From contig NZ_CP055305.1 in NCBI RefSeq assembly GCF_013377995.1, positions 62,001-126,000 of the forward strand: 64,000 nucleotides of DNA. Reading direction: 5' to 3'. Positions 7,560 through 16,730 of this stretch are shown here, one piece after another. A program made the position numbers and the translations under genes. The notes under the pieces are model-generated. The model was not told the origin of the DNA and did no database searches. It was given only the letters and a program-made list of their open reading frames with translations. The stretch is from Mannheimia pernigra. Lineage in GTDB: Bacteria; Pseudomonadota; Gammaproteobacteria; Enterobacterales; Pasteurellaceae. The first letter of the stretch is position 1. The number at the start of each line of letters is the position of its first letter.

Positions 7560-8972
7560 TTAATTCAAATAATCTTCTAAATTAATCACCTTATCGCACG
7601 ATTTCTCAATTAAATACGGATCGTGGCTAACTAAAATTAAGCTACAATTTCTTGCCCTGCATTGGCTTATCAATAATTCAATGGTTTCTTGCTGCGTGAT
7701 CGGGTCAAGTCGAGAAGTGACTTCATCGGCAAATAGTAACACTGGGTCAAGTAATAAAGCACGCAAAATTGCTACTCGTTGTAGCTCACCACCGGATACA
7801 TTTTCCGCATTGCGTTGTAAAATTTCTGGGCTTAGAGAAAGTTGTGCCAATAAATTTGGAATTAGTTTGCGATCTAATTTATGTTTATTGATCACATCAT
7901 CAAGCAAGGTTTGTAGGCTCACATTCGGGGCGAAAGCCTCGGGTGGATCTTGGTAGAGCTTTAATACCTGGTGCTTTTTGTGGCTTTGACTGTGCCATTT
8001 TACCTCGCCCGATTTTGGTTTTAGCAAACCACATAACACATCGGCAAGGGAGCTTTTTCCAATACCACTATGCCCCACCATACCTAGCACTTCGCCTTTG
8101 TGTAAATCAAAAGAGAGATTGCTAAACAAGGTTTTCTTGCCTCGAGCAACACTCAGATTTTTAACCGAGACAAGCGGTTGTTTTTGGCTCAAATTTTGCA
8201 AATCTTGAAATGGTTGCCAATGTTTTGGATCTGCGGCAATTAAGGCTTGGGTATAAGGGTGTTGTGGATTGCTTAATAGAGCTTTTGCCTCGCCTTGTTC
8301 CAACAGCTCGCCTTTTTTCATTACCAGTATGTAGCCACTGAGTTGTTCGGCAACTTCAATATCGTGGGTAATGGTTAATAAGCCACCACCATTTTGGTAA
8401 GCGGATTTTAACAGTTCAATCACTTTGCCTTTGCTAATTGGATCAAGCCCTTTGGTCGGTTCATCTGCCAGTAAAATTTTTCCACCCGCAGCAGTTGCAA
8501 TTGCAAAAGAGGCACGTTGAGCCATTCCGCCCGAAAGTTGGTGAGGGTAGCTTTCAACCGATTCACCTAAACCGAGTTTGGCCAAATAGGCTTGGCTCTC
8601 CGTTTTCGCTTGAGGCGAAGATTTTCCAGCCACATAGTGAAAGCTTTCCCACAACTGCTTGCCGATTTCCATAATAGGGTTTAGCGAGCGACGAGGTTCT
8701 TGTGGCAGCATTACTAAGGTTTTGCCCCACATTTTTTCAATCTCAGATTGTTGGTTAAAATCAATTTTGCAAGTTTCAACAAAAAATTGACCGCTTGCAA
8801 TAAGCTCTTCAGGTAAAGCACCCATAATGGCTTGAATTAACAGGCTTTTGCCCGACCCAGTTTCGCCTAAAATGGTAATATTTTTGCCTTGTTGCAGTGA
8901 AAGTGAAATAGGTTGAACCAGCGTTATACCTTCTTTGGTCTGTACGCTTACATTTTGAATTTCTAGTAACAT
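7560..8972 (-). CDS. ABC transporter ATP-binding protein with two fused ATPase domains (peptide/nickel type)
   Basis: Cytoplasmic ATPase of an Opp/Nik-type importer. The 470 residues hold two complete nucleotide-binding domains: domain 1 (about 1-235) has Walker A GETGSGKSLL, signature LSGGMAQR and Walker B ILLADEP; domain 2 (about 250-470) has GHSGIGKSSL, VSGGELQRV and LLFADEV. Family members are usually two separate proteins of 260-330 residues (DppD/DppF, NikD/NikE), so this is a compact fusion. Its ATG overlaps the stop of the upstream permease by one base, showing it belongs to the operon. Confidence 0.92.
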   Translation of the reverse strand: MLLEIQNVSVQTKEGITLVQPISLSLQQGKNITILGETGSGKSLLIQAIMGALPEELIASGQFFVETCKIDFNQQSEIEKMWGKTLVMLPQEPRRSLNPIMEIGKQLWESFHYVAGKSSPQAKTESQAYLAKLGLGESVESYPHQLSGGMAQRASFAIATAAGGKILLADEPTKGLDPISKGKVIELLKSAYQNGGGLLTITHDIEVAEQLSGYILVMKKGELLEQGEAKALLSNPQHPYTQALIAADPKHWQPFQDLQNLSQKQPLVSVKNLSVARGKKTLFSNLSFDLHKGEVLGMVGHSGIGKSSLADVLCGLLKPKSGEVKWHSQSHKKHQVLKLYQDPPEAFAPNVSLQTLLDDVINKHKLDRKLIPNLLAQLSLSPEILQRNAENVSGGELQRVAILRALLLDPVLLFADEVTSRLDPITQQETIELLISQCRARNCSLILVSHDPYLIEKSCDKVINLEDYLN

Positions 8973-9754
8973 TATTTCACTCTCCCTGATAATAATTGTA
9001 GGCTAAGCACCATCAAAAATACGGCAACTACTGGCTGTAAAAAGATCAGTGGTGCTTCGTAGTAATAAGGGAATAATTCCGTCATCATTAAGCCAAGCTC
9101 CGCTGTAGGTGGGCGTAACCCTACACTCACAAAGCCAAGTGTAGCTAGAGCCAAAATCGCGTTGCCGAGTGAAAATGCAGATAATGTGGCGATCATTGGC
9201 AGTAAACGAGGTAATAAATGGCGTTTGAAGCTATAAAGCCAGCCCATTCCCATTAAGCGTGAGGCTTGAATTTCCGAACTGTTTGCCATTGTTGAGCTAA
9301 TGGAACGGATCACACGGAAAAATTCTACCCACATTACCAATGAAATCCCTAAGTAGAGCGTCCAGAACGAACCTGGAGAGAGTGCGGCAAACAGTAACAC
9401 CAGTAATAAGCCCGGTAGTGCCATCACTAAATCACACATAAAGCTAAAAATGCGATCAATCCAACCACCGAAAAAGCCAGCCATAACGCCAGTCAATAAG
9501 CCTGCAATTAAGGCACAACATACGCTAAATAGTGATAAGCCAAAAGAGAGGCGAATTGCAGATGACAGGCGAGCAAGCATATCTCTGCCAAGATGATCGG
9601 TGCCGAACCACGCCAACGCATTCGGGGTAGAAAGCGTATTGGTTAGATCCTGAAAGCTGATATCCATTGGATAAAAATAAGGTTGTAGAAATGCAAACCC
9701 TAGCATCACCACTAAGATCGTAGCACCTAAATATTGTGAAGTTGAAATTTTCAT
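8972..9754 (-). CDS. ABC transporter permease, DppC/NikC type
   Basis: A 260-residue inner-membrane permease of the binding-protein-dependent transport family. About six hydrophobic segments are visible; the N-terminal DppC signature (LAWFGTDHLGRDMLARL) and the EAA-loop region (ASRLMGMGWLYSFKRHLLP) are present. It pairs with the DppB-type permease 9 bases upstream and with the fused ATPase downstream. The substrate (oligopeptide, nickel or a metal chelate) cannot be decided from sequence alone. Confidence 0.93.
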   Translation of the reverse strand: MKISTSQYLGATILVVMLGFAFLQPYFYPMDISFQDLTNTLSTPNALAWFGTDHLGRDMLARLSSAIRLSFGLSLFSVCCALIAGLLTGVMAGFFGGWIDRIFSFMCDLVMALPGLLLVLLFAALSPGSFWTLYLGISLVMWVEFFRVIRSISSTMANSSEIQASRLMGMGWLYSFKRHLLPRLLPMIATLSAFSLGNAILALATLGFVSVGLRPPTAELGLMMTELFPYYYEAPLIFLQPVVAVFLMVLSLQLLSGRVK

Positions 9755-9763
9755 CTTGATGTC

Positions 9764-10696
9764 CTATCGCTTAATTCGTGGATCAATCCAAGCACTTAGT
9801 AGATCAGCGAGGGTGTTTAGTACAACAAATAATCCGCCCATTACTAAGGCTGTACCCTGAATCATTGGTACATCACGGGCAATAATGGCGTGGACTAATG
9901 CGTGTCCGCTACCTGGCCAGGCAAATAAACTTTCTACCACCACAACGCCTTCAATTAAATAGACAAGCTGGACTGCGTGATAGGCAATAACTGGGACGGC
10001 AATGTTTGGTAAACCGTGTCGGATAAAGGTTTTCCAAAGACTTAGCCCCTTTAATTGCGAGAATTGGTAGAACTCAGCATTTTTTACTTGCACCATTGCA
10101 GTACGGGTAACTCGCACCGAAACTGCACTTAAACCAATCGCAAGAGTGAACGCTGGCAAGATAAAATGTTGCCAACTGCCATACCCACCCGCAGGTAGCC
10201 ATTTTAGCTGAGCTGAAAAGAGCGTAATTAAGCCAATGGCGATGATAAAGATTGGCAAAGAACGCAATAGTGTGCTCAATACTAATGTCAAGCGGTCAAA
10301 AAAATGGTTTGGTTTGCCAGCGGCAAGTAAGCCCAGTGGTGGACCAATAAGGATTGCCAAGATTAATGCTACAATCGCAAGGCTTAATGTATGACCGAAT
10401 TGGTGCTGAATTTCAGCCCAGACTGGATCGCCTGTTACCAATGATTTACCTAAGTTAAACTGCAACAAATCGCCTAGCCAACTGAAATAGCTTTGCCACC
10501 AAGGTTGATCTAATGCTAGCTCGGCACGTACGGCTTCAGCTGCCATACTATCGGCTTGATCGTAACCATAGCGGCTGGCAGCAATACGGTATGCCATATC
10601 GCCTGAAAGCTGGCGGGTAAGGATAAAGGTCAATGTGCCAACCGACCAAATAACTAATATTAATTGGGTAAAGCGGCGGAGTAGGATTTTTAGCAT
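9764..10696 (-). CDS. ABC transporter permease, DppB/NikB type
   Basis: A 310-residue inner-membrane permease with the N-terminal helix typical of DppB/NikB (MLKILLRRFTQLILVIWSVG), a large periplasmic loop, and the C-terminal permease core with the EAA-like stretch FSQLKGLSLWKTFIRHGLP. It follows the substrate-binding protein gene, but a 228-base gap with a 39-bp inverted repeat separates them, so expression of the permeases may be uncoupled from that of the binding protein. Confidence 0.93.
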   Translation of the reverse strand: MLKILLRRFTQLILVIWSVGTLTFILTRQLSGDMAYRIAASRYGYDQADSMAAEAVRAELALDQPWWQSYFSWLGDLLQFNLGKSLVTGDPVWAEIQHQFGHTLSLAIVALILAILIGPPLGLLAAGKPNHFFDRLTLVLSTLLRSLPIFIIAIGLITLFSAQLKWLPAGGYGSWQHFILPAFTLAIGLSAVSVRVTRTAMVQVKNAEFYQFSQLKGLSLWKTFIRHGLPNIAVPVIAYHAVQLVYLIEGVVVVESLFAWPGSGHALVHAIIARDVPMIQGTALVMGGLFVVLNTLADLLSAWIDPRIKR

Positions 10697-10737
10697 AGGA
10701 TAATTTTCTATTTATACTCTTTTCTTCGTTAATTTCT

Positions 10738-10776
10738 ACTGCCAAATCTCCCCCTCCCCTCTTTGCTAAAGAGGGG
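10738..10776 (+). repeat. 39-bp perfect inverted repeat, left arm
   Basis: The 39 bases at 10738-10776 are the exact reverse complement of 10863-10901. Each arm carries its own 9-bp hairpin (CCCCTCTTT GCT AAAGAGGGG at its inner end). The 86-base spacer has no recognisable gene. It sits between a binding-protein gene and its permeases and looks like a MITE-like or other small intergenic palindromic element. Confidence 0.9.
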
Positions 10777-10862
10777 GACTATCGGATATAAATTTATACT
10801 TTATCTCTATTTTAATTATCCTAATGAAGGACTTGAATTTAAAATTTACTGGAGATCTATCA

Positions 10863-10901
10863 CCCCTCTTTAGCAAAGAGGGGAGGGGGAGATTTGGCAG
10901 T
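10863..10901 (-). repeat. 39-bp perfect inverted repeat, right arm
   Basis: Exact inverted copy of 10738-10776, reading from the CCCCTCTTTAGCAAAGAGGGG hairpin outward to GATTTGGCAGT. It ends 24 bases from the stop of the substrate-binding protein gene, so on that transcript it could act as a strong terminator or mRNA stabiliser. Confidence 0.9.
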
Positions 10902-10924
10902 ATATATTGGCGAAGTACGAGCGG

Positions 10925-12526
10925 TTATTTACTTAGTTTTTCCAAATAAAATCGTCTTTCAAACGGATCTAGTGTTAGGCCACGAATGCTTTGATGCCCT
11001 ACAACGGTTTGCTGATCATATACAATCGGAATAATCGGCAATTCATCGTGAATAATTTGGCTGACTTGTTGTTTTAATTGCTTAGCTTTTTCAGGATCGT
11101 TTTCCGTTTCAAGCTTTTTCAAGGCTTGATCTAAGTTTTCATTACGCCAATTCATTACTCCCCAATCACTACCGCCATTCGCAAAGTCTTGTACCATTAA
11201 AGCAAAAGGATCGAGCGTTTTAGCGTAGTTGAAAGCATAAAGTGCCATCTCTAACGTACCATTTTGATGACCTAGCGGGATTTCACTAAAGTTACCCACT
11301 GAAACATTGACATCAACTCCGATTTTTTTCCATTCTGCTTGTAAAATAGTGGCGATAATCGGTAATTCAGGACGATCAGAATAGGTTTTTAAGGTAAATG
11401 TAAATGGTTTGTCGTCTTTCGTTAATTGACCTTCTGCATTATATTGATAACCAGAAGCGGTCAAATTTTCTTTAATTTTTGCAATCGTTTCTTCGTGGCT
11501 CAAATGAGATTCTGTAGTATTAACTCGCCATTCTGAGAAGGCTTTTGGCAAGATCTGATCTGCCATACCATCTTGAATTTTTAAGATCTGCTCGGCAATT
11601 GCTTTGCGGTTAATTGCTTGTGATAAGGCTTGACGAATGGCTAAATCATTAAAAAATGGCTTTGCAATGTCCATTTTTAGCTGAGTAGTACGTGCAATCG
11701 ATGTATTAATCAATTGTAAATTCGGATCGGCTTTTAAACGAGCCACACTGGCTTTATCTAAATTGAAAACTAATGCAGTTTTATCGCTTTGTGCCATTAA
11801 GGTTCGGGTTTCACTACGACTGCTGGCTAAATAATTGGCTTGCTGAAGTTGTGGCTTGTTGCCCCAATATTCGTCAAAACGAAGGGTTTCTAATTTTTGT
11901 GGTGCTTCGATTTTAGTCGCTTTGAATGCACCTGTACCGATAACTTGTGCCACATTCCCTTTTTCGTCAAAACTATCTTCTGCTAAAATCAACGTGGTGT
12001 AGTGCGTTAAGAAAGATGGGAAGGGTACAAACGATTTGGTTAATTCAAATTGAATTTGATTGCTATTTAATGCTTTAATCTCTTTAATAAAAGCTTTTTG
12101 CAGGATGCTTGGCTTTGAAAGTGCAATTTTTAATGATTTTTCGACCGCTTGTGCAGTTAAAGGCTGACCGTTGTGGAATTTCGCTTCACGTAAAGTAAAT
12201 GTCCAAACACTTGAATCTTCATTAGCCATCCATTTTGTGGCTAAACCTTCTGATAACTGACCTTCAAGATTTGCTTCAACTAAAGTTTCCGCAATATTCA
12301 TTCGCTGGAAAATCACACCTGATTGGTTTAAATCTAAGCTGTTTAATTCCCAAGGAGCCACTACCGTTACAAGCGGTAATATTTCTGGATTTTTTTGCAA
12401 CTGTTCATTTTGAGCAGTAGGTTTTTCTACATTTGTTTGTGTATTATTTTTTTCATCACAAGCAGCAACACTGAAGGTGGCTACTGTTAATGGAATTAAC
12501 CATTTTTTCACTTTATATTTCTCCAT
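10925..12526 (-). CDS. ABC transporter substrate-binding lipoprotein (peptide/nickel family, SBP_bac_5)
   Basis: A 533-residue solute receptor for the importer encoded downstream. The N-terminal signal ends in a lipobox (FSVAAC-D, Cys ~23), so it is anchored to the membrane outer leaflet. Family 5 features are visible: WTFTLREAKFHNGQPLTAQ (about 105-125), the IGTGAFKATKIE region, AIRQALSQAINRKAIAEQI (about 300), and the C-terminal DELPIIPIVYDQQ. The family includes OppA, DppA, HbpA and NikA; gross features look NikA-like, but I would not name the ligand. It is the first gene of a four-gene minus-strand operon. Confidence 0.93.
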   Translation of the reverse strand: MEKYKVKKWLIPLTVATFSVAACDEKNNTQTNVEKPTAQNEQLQKNPEILPLVTVVAPWELNSLDLNQSGVIFQRMNIAETLVEANLEGQLSEGLATKWMANEDSSVWTFTLREAKFHNGQPLTAQAVEKSLKIALSKPSILQKAFIKEIKALNSNQIQFELTKSFVPFPSFLTHYTTLILAEDSFDEKGNVAQVIGTGAFKATKIEAPQKLETLRFDEYWGNKPQLQQANYLASSRSETRTLMAQSDKTALVFNLDKASVARLKADPNLQLINTSIARTTQLKMDIAKPFFNDLAIRQALSQAINRKAIAEQILKIQDGMADQILPKAFSEWRVNTTESHLSHEETIAKIKENLTASGYQYNAEGQLTKDDKPFTFTLKTYSDRPELPIIATILQAEWKKIGVDVNVSVGNFSEIPLGHQNGTLEMALYAFNYAKTLDPFALMVQDFANGGSDWGVMNWRNENLDQALKKLETENDPEKAKQLKQQVSQIIHDELPIIPIVYDQQTVVGHQSIRGLTLDPFERRFYLEKLSK

Positions 12527-12626
12527 AAAAAATTGTAGTTTTAGTTAACAACGGCACTTTAGCATATTTCCATAAAAAGTATAATTATGTGTAGTTGGTT
12601 GTTTAATAGGCAAAAATAATTATTTC

Positions 12627-13418
12627 TTATTGCGGTGATGGCACTATTTTTATACCAAAGTGGTTGGCTACTTTCCGTTCTTCGCTTTGTAAAAACGGTA
12701 AAGAATTTACCCTCTTATTATTGATAACCATTGTTGAACTACCGCCACCATCAAGATTAATTGCTTTAGTTAGTTCAAGTTTGTGAGCGACTTCTGCGAG
12801 CTCATCTAATGTCACGCCACTAAAGGAGAATTGTCTTCCTTCTACCACAACCAGATAGAGCCAATTTTTCTGTTCATTTAAGCCGATAAGAGTGCGAGGG
12901 TGTTTATCGTAAAAAATGCTCTGAGCACAGCCGACTTTATCTGTGTCTGCACATTCAAATTTTTTGCTTTTCGCGTTGTACCAATGCCAGCCACTAATTG
13001 CTACTTGCCATTTGGGGTTGGTTGACGTCACTTTATTTTTTTCCTCAATCATACATTGATTTGCTTTATCACAAGCAAATATAACCCGATTTTGCACATC
13101 ATTATATTTTGACCAGCGTTTGCCCTGACTAATAACTAGGCTAATCGGGGTATAATCTTTCCAGTAAAAGTTGGCATTGATCGCAACGTTAGTTTGATAT
13201 TTTTGTGCAAACTGAGAAACGGTGGATTGGTTATCGCTTTGTTGAGAACCAATCAGACTGATATTTTTGCAATTTAGATCAACACGGGTAATGTGAAACG
13301 GGGATTGGTTTGAATAATCAATACATTGGTCTGTAGCGTGGGCAAAGCTAGTTAGAAAGAGCGATAATAAAATAAAATATCTTTTCACAGGCAAATTTAA
13401 GTGTTTTGAATACATCAA
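12627..13418 (-). CDS. Phosphodiester glycosidase (NAGPA-domain) family exported protein
   Basis: A 263-residue protein with an N-terminal signal sequence (hydrophobic segment FILLSLFLTSFAHA) and a NAGPA/DUF2233 domain, the fold of the enzyme that removes GlcNAc caps from phosphodiester-linked sugars. The family signature INLDGGGSSTMVI is near residue 220, with AINANFY at about 100. Four of the five mature Cys could form periplasmic disulphides. The bacterial substrate is unknown; cell-wall or exopolysaccharide phosphodiesters are possible (inference). It stands between the ABC operon and prfC on the same strand. Confidence 0.85.
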   Translation of the reverse strand: MMYSKHLNLPVKRYFILLSLFLTSFAHATDQCIDYSNQSPFHITRVDLNCKNISLIGSQQSDNQSTVSQFAQKYQTNVAINANFYWKDYTPISLVISQGKRWSKYNDVQNRVIFACDKANQCMIEEKNKVTSTNPKWQVAISGWHWYNAKSKKFECADTDKVGCAQSIFYDKHPRTLIGLNEQKNWLYLVVVEGRQFSFSGVTLDELAEVAHKLELTKAINLDGGGSSTMVINNKRVNSLPFLQSEERKVANHFGIKIVPSPQ

Positions 13419-13472
13419 ATAAGCAGTCGGTTTGCAAAATTTTCTGCAAAATCGACCGCTTGTGTTAAAAGG

Positions 13473-15053
13473 CTAATGTTCTCTTGTTTTAAAGAAGCTT
13501 ACATCAGGGTAACGTTCTTGTGCAAGGTTTAGGTTTACCATCGTTGGGGCAATGTAAGTGAGGTTATCACCGCCATCAAGGGCTAGATTTACCTCGTTTT
13601 TGCGTTTAAATTCTTCGAGTTTTTTTGCATCGTTACACTCTACCCAACGAGCAGTTGCTACATTCACGGTTTCGTAAATAGCTTCTACGTTATATTCTGA
13701 TTTAAGACGTGAAACCACGACATCAAACTGTAGCACACCGACCGCACCCACAATTAAATCATTATTAATAAGTGGGCGGAAAACCTGCACCGCACCTTCT
13801 TCTGAAAGTTGAACTAAACCTTTTAATAGCTGCTTCTGTTTTAGCGGATCTTTCAAACGAATGCGGCGGAACAGTTCTGGTGCAAAGTTTGGAATGCCTG
13901 TAAATTTCAAGTTTTCGCCTTGCGTGAACGTATCGCCAATTTGAATTGTGCCGTGATTATGTAAGCCGATAATATCGCCTGCGTAAGCTTCTTCAGCGTG
14001 AGTACGATCGCCAGCCATAAAGGTTAAGGCATCAGAAATTACCACGTCTTTGCCGATGCGGACGTGTTTTAACTTCATTCCTTTTTCATATTTGCCTGAA
14101 ACCACACGCATAAAAGCAACACGGTCTCGGTGTTTAGGATCCATATTCGCTTGGATTTTAAACACGAAACCGCTGAATTTTTCTTCGCTGGCTTCAACGG
14201 TGCGAATGTCTGACTCACGAACTTGCGGAGCCGGAGCCCATTCGGTTAAACCATCTAAGAAATGGTTTACGCCAAAGTTACCTAACGCCGTTCCGAAGAA
14301 CACTGGGGTTAATTCACCTTTGATGAAGGCATCGTGATCAAATTCGTGCGAAGCACCTTGCACCAATTCCAACTCATCACGTAGTTGTTGCGCTAAATCA
14401 TCACCAACCGCTTGATCTAACTCTGGGTTATCAAGCCCTTTAATAATACGCACTTCTTGAATGGTATGCCCTTGCCCAGTTTGGTAAAGATAAGTTTCAT
14501 TGTTATAGATATGATAAACTCCTTTGAATAATTTGCCACAGCCAATGGGCCAAGTGATAGGCGCACATTTAATTTTTAATACGCTTTCCACTTCGTCTAA
14601 TAATTCCATTGGATCACGAATATCGCGGTCGAGCTTGTTCATAAAGGTCAAAATTGGCGTATCACGCAGTCGGGTCACTTCCATCAATTTAATCGTACGT
14701 TCTTCAACCCCTTTTGCTGAGTCGATAACCATTAAGCAGCTATCCACCGCTGTTAAAGTGCGATAAGTATCTTCCGAGAAGTCTTCATGCCCTGGGGTAT
14801 CTAAAAGATTGACTAAGCATTCGTTGTAAGGGAACTGCATCACAGAGGTGGTAATAGAGATACCACGTTGCTTCTCCATTTCCATCCAGTCCGATTTTGC
14901 GTGTTGTGCGGAACCTTTACCTTTTACCGAGCCTGCGGTTTGGATCGCATTTCCGTAAAGCAACACCTTTTCGGTGATAGTTGTTTTACCTGCATCGGGG
15001 TGAGAGATAATCGCAAAGGTGCGACGTTTATTAACTTCTTGTGGATATGACAT
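13473..15053 (-). CDS. prfC: Peptide chain release factor 3
   Basis: Cytoplasmic GTPase that recycles RF1/RF2 from the ribosome after termination. At 526 residues it is full length. G1 is visible as SHPDAGKTTITEK, G3 as DTPGHEDFSEDTYR, and G4 as NKLDRD; domains II and III follow. The uptake-signal copy just below its stop (13454-13462) is typical of intergenic regions in this genome. Confidence 0.97.
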   Translation of the reverse strand: MSYPQEVNKRRTFAIISHPDAGKTTITEKVLLYGNAIQTAGSVKGKGSAQHAKSDWMEMEKQRGISITTSVMQFPYNECLVNLLDTPGHEDFSEDTYRTLTAVDSCLMVIDSAKGVEERTIKLMEVTRLRDTPILTFMNKLDRDIRDPMELLDEVESVLKIKCAPITWPIGCGKLFKGVYHIYNNETYLYQTGQGHTIQEVRIIKGLDNPELDQAVGDDLAQQLRDELELVQGASHEFDHDAFIKGELTPVFFGTALGNFGVNHFLDGLTEWAPAPQVRESDIRTVEASEEKFSGFVFKIQANMDPKHRDRVAFMRVVSGKYEKGMKLKHVRIGKDVVISDALTFMAGDRTHAEEAYAGDIIGLHNHGTIQIGDTFTQGENLKFTGIPNFAPELFRRIRLKDPLKQKQLLKGLVQLSEEGAVQVFRPLINNDLIVGAVGVLQFDVVVSRLKSEYNVEAIYETVNVATARWVECNDAKKLEEFKRKNEVNLALDGGDNLTYIAPTMVNLNLAQERYPDVSFFKTREH

Positions 15054-15081
15054 AATGTTCTCGTGTATAGGTTAAAACGTA

Positions 15082-15103
15082 GGGGCGAATTATTATTCGC
15101 CCC
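15082..15103 (-). terminator. Hairpin between the LprI-like gene and prfC
   Basis: GGGGCGAAT TATT ATTCGCCCC, a perfect 9-bp stem located between the stop of the LprI-like gene and the prfC start on the minus strand. The T-run is weak, so it may be a leaky terminator or a processing site. Confidence 0.45.
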
Positions 15104-15158
15104 CCAATCATAATTTGGACTGGTTTTCCATTAAATTAAATATTGGAATATCAAATAG

Positions 15159-15536
15159 CTACCAGCTTTCTCTGCGGATTGCATCTATCTGACAATTACC
15201 TGTTTTACATTCACGTAGGCGATCACGTAAGTATTCGGTGCGTAATTTATTAACTTGATAGTTACAATCTACCTCAATATTTCCATTAGTTTCGCAACGA
15301 TTATCTCTATATTTGATCCAGTTACGTTGTGTAGTGGTTAAACTTTTTGATATTTCACTTTTTAAATAGGTTTTTAGCTCTTTATAAACTTGATTCAGCT
15401 CATTGTCTGATTCTACAAATAACTTAGCAACGCAATAGGTACGATCGTAAGATGTAGTAAATTTTTCACAGGATTCTTCAGCAAAAACCTGGTTTGTTAT
15501 AAAAAGTGATACTATTCCCAATAGTAACTTTTTCAT
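15159..15536 (-). CDS. LprI-like (DUF1311) small periplasmic protein
   Basis: From the ATG at 15536 the product is 125 residues with a signal peptide (MKKLLLGIVSLFITNQVFA). The mature part matches the LprI/DUF1311 pattern: an early Cys, the segment TYCVAKLFVESDNELNQVY, RNWIKYRDNRCE, and four more Cys toward the end, so disulphides are likely. Some family members inhibit host lysozyme; that role here is inference. A longer frame starts at 15557, but its extra seven residues precede a normal signal peptide and are unlikely to be used. Confidence 0.8.
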   Translation of the reverse strand: MKKLLLGIVSLFITNQVFAEESCEKFTTSYDRTYCVAKLFVESDNELNQVYKELKTYLKSEISKSLTTTQRNWIKYRDNRCETNGNIEVDCNYQVNKLRTEYLRDRLRECKTGNCQIDAIRRESW

Positions 15537-15637
15537 ATTATTCTCCTCAAAAAGCAATTATAGTAATTATGAACATATTTAAATTGACGGGAATATCGCC
15601 AGAAAATTAAGCTTATTTTCGCCGATTTGGGACAACA

Positions 15638-15711
15638 GGGCAAGCGGTTAAATTTTGAGAGAACTTTGCAAATTCGCATTTGCAAAAATTTTGTAAAAAT
15701 CGACCGCTTGC
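15638..15711. repeat. Convergent pair of uptake signal sequences
   Basis: GCAAGCGGTTAAATTTTG on the left and AAAAATCGACCGCTTGC on the right point at each other across about 35 AT-rich bases that include TTTGCAAA tracts. This is the extended uptake-signal structure used twice in opposite orientation; it can fold as an imperfect hairpin. Confidence 0.7.
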
Positions 15712-15777
15712 TATGGAACAACTCAGGAAACGAAGTACAATACCAAACTTTGACTTTATTTTTCGACGAATCTTTTT

Positions 15778-16647
15778 ATGAAAAAACTTATCCCTCTTAT
15801 CATTACCGCATTAGTATTGAGTGCTTGCTCTTCACAACCAGCAAAGAAACCAAGTCCTCGTATTAAAGCGAAACCTGCTTATATCCCTGCTGAAAATTCA
15901 GCTTATGTAGTGTTTGATTTAAAACAGAAAAAGTTTTTAGAAGGTAGAAATGTGAATTTAGTTCTGCCGATTGCTTCGGTGACTAAGTTGATGACGGCGG
16001 TTGTATTTTTAGAAGAAAATCGTTATGGAGAAAATTGTCAAACGCAAATTTTGCCTTCAGATGCTGATTTTATTAAAGGCACAACCAGCCCGTTACCGAA
16101 GAATACCAACATTGCCTGTAGCGAATTATTAAAAGCGATGTTAGTGCGCTCGGATAACTATGCTGCGCATTCTCTTGCTCATGCAACACACTTAAATAAA
16201 GCTCAATTTTTAGCTCGAATGAACAGTAAAGCAAAAGAAATCGGTATGACTCAAACCTACTTTGGCGATAGCTCTGGTTTATCTTCTTATAATGTTTCAA
16301 CGGTGGTTGATTTAGCAAAACTTGCAGGTTATGCCGCGAGTAAGCTTGAAATTCAGCAACTTTCTAATTCTCCATTGGTAAGTGTTTATGCAGGTGGTCG
16401 ATATTTTTCAATGAAAAACACCAACAGTATGGTTCGCACCCAATCTTATCAAGCGTTAGTAAGTAAAACAGGTTATACCCGAGAGGCGGGTTATAATCTT
16501 GCTTTTATTGCAAAAGGAGATTGTAAAGGTAAACAAATTGGGGTAGTAAGCTTGCATAACAATAATGCAACATCTCGTGCTTATTTTACTGAAGCGATGC
16601 TAGCAAAATACCAATGTGTGGCAAATCCATATAGGCAATATGATTAA
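15778..16647 (+). CDS. pbpG: D-alanyl-D-alanine endopeptidase (penicillin-binding protein 7 type)
   Basis: A 289-residue low-molecular-weight PBP (peptidase S11) that trims peptidoglycan cross-links in the periplasm. The three active-site motifs are visible: SVTK (SxxK, about residue 67), SDN (RSDNYAAH, about 122) and KTG (SKTGYTREAG, about 225). The signal sequence ends in LSAC-S, a lipobox, so this version is probably a lipoprotein, unlike soluble E. coli PBP7. The ATG at 15778 starts directly at the signal peptide. Confidence 0.9.
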   Translation: MKKLIPLIITALVLSACSSQPAKKPSPRIKAKPAYIPAENSAYVVFDLKQKKFLEGRNVNLVLPIASVTKLMTAVVFLEENRYGENCQTQILPSDADFIKGTTSPLPKNTNIACSELLKAMLVRSDNYAAHSLAHATHLNKAQFLARMNSKAKEIGMTQTYFGDSSGLSSYNVSTVVDLAKLAGYAASKLEIQQLSNSPLVSVYAGGRYFSMKNTNSMVRTQSYQALVSKTGYTREAGYNLAFIAKGDCKGKQIGVVSLHNNNATSRAYFTEAMLAKYQCVANPYRQYD

Positions 16648-16730
16648 TGGCAAGCTAAATACTTGTCTTGAGAAAACCTCCGTTTTTATCTACAATGTTG
16701 CCCTTTAATTAAATGAATTGAGACAAGATA

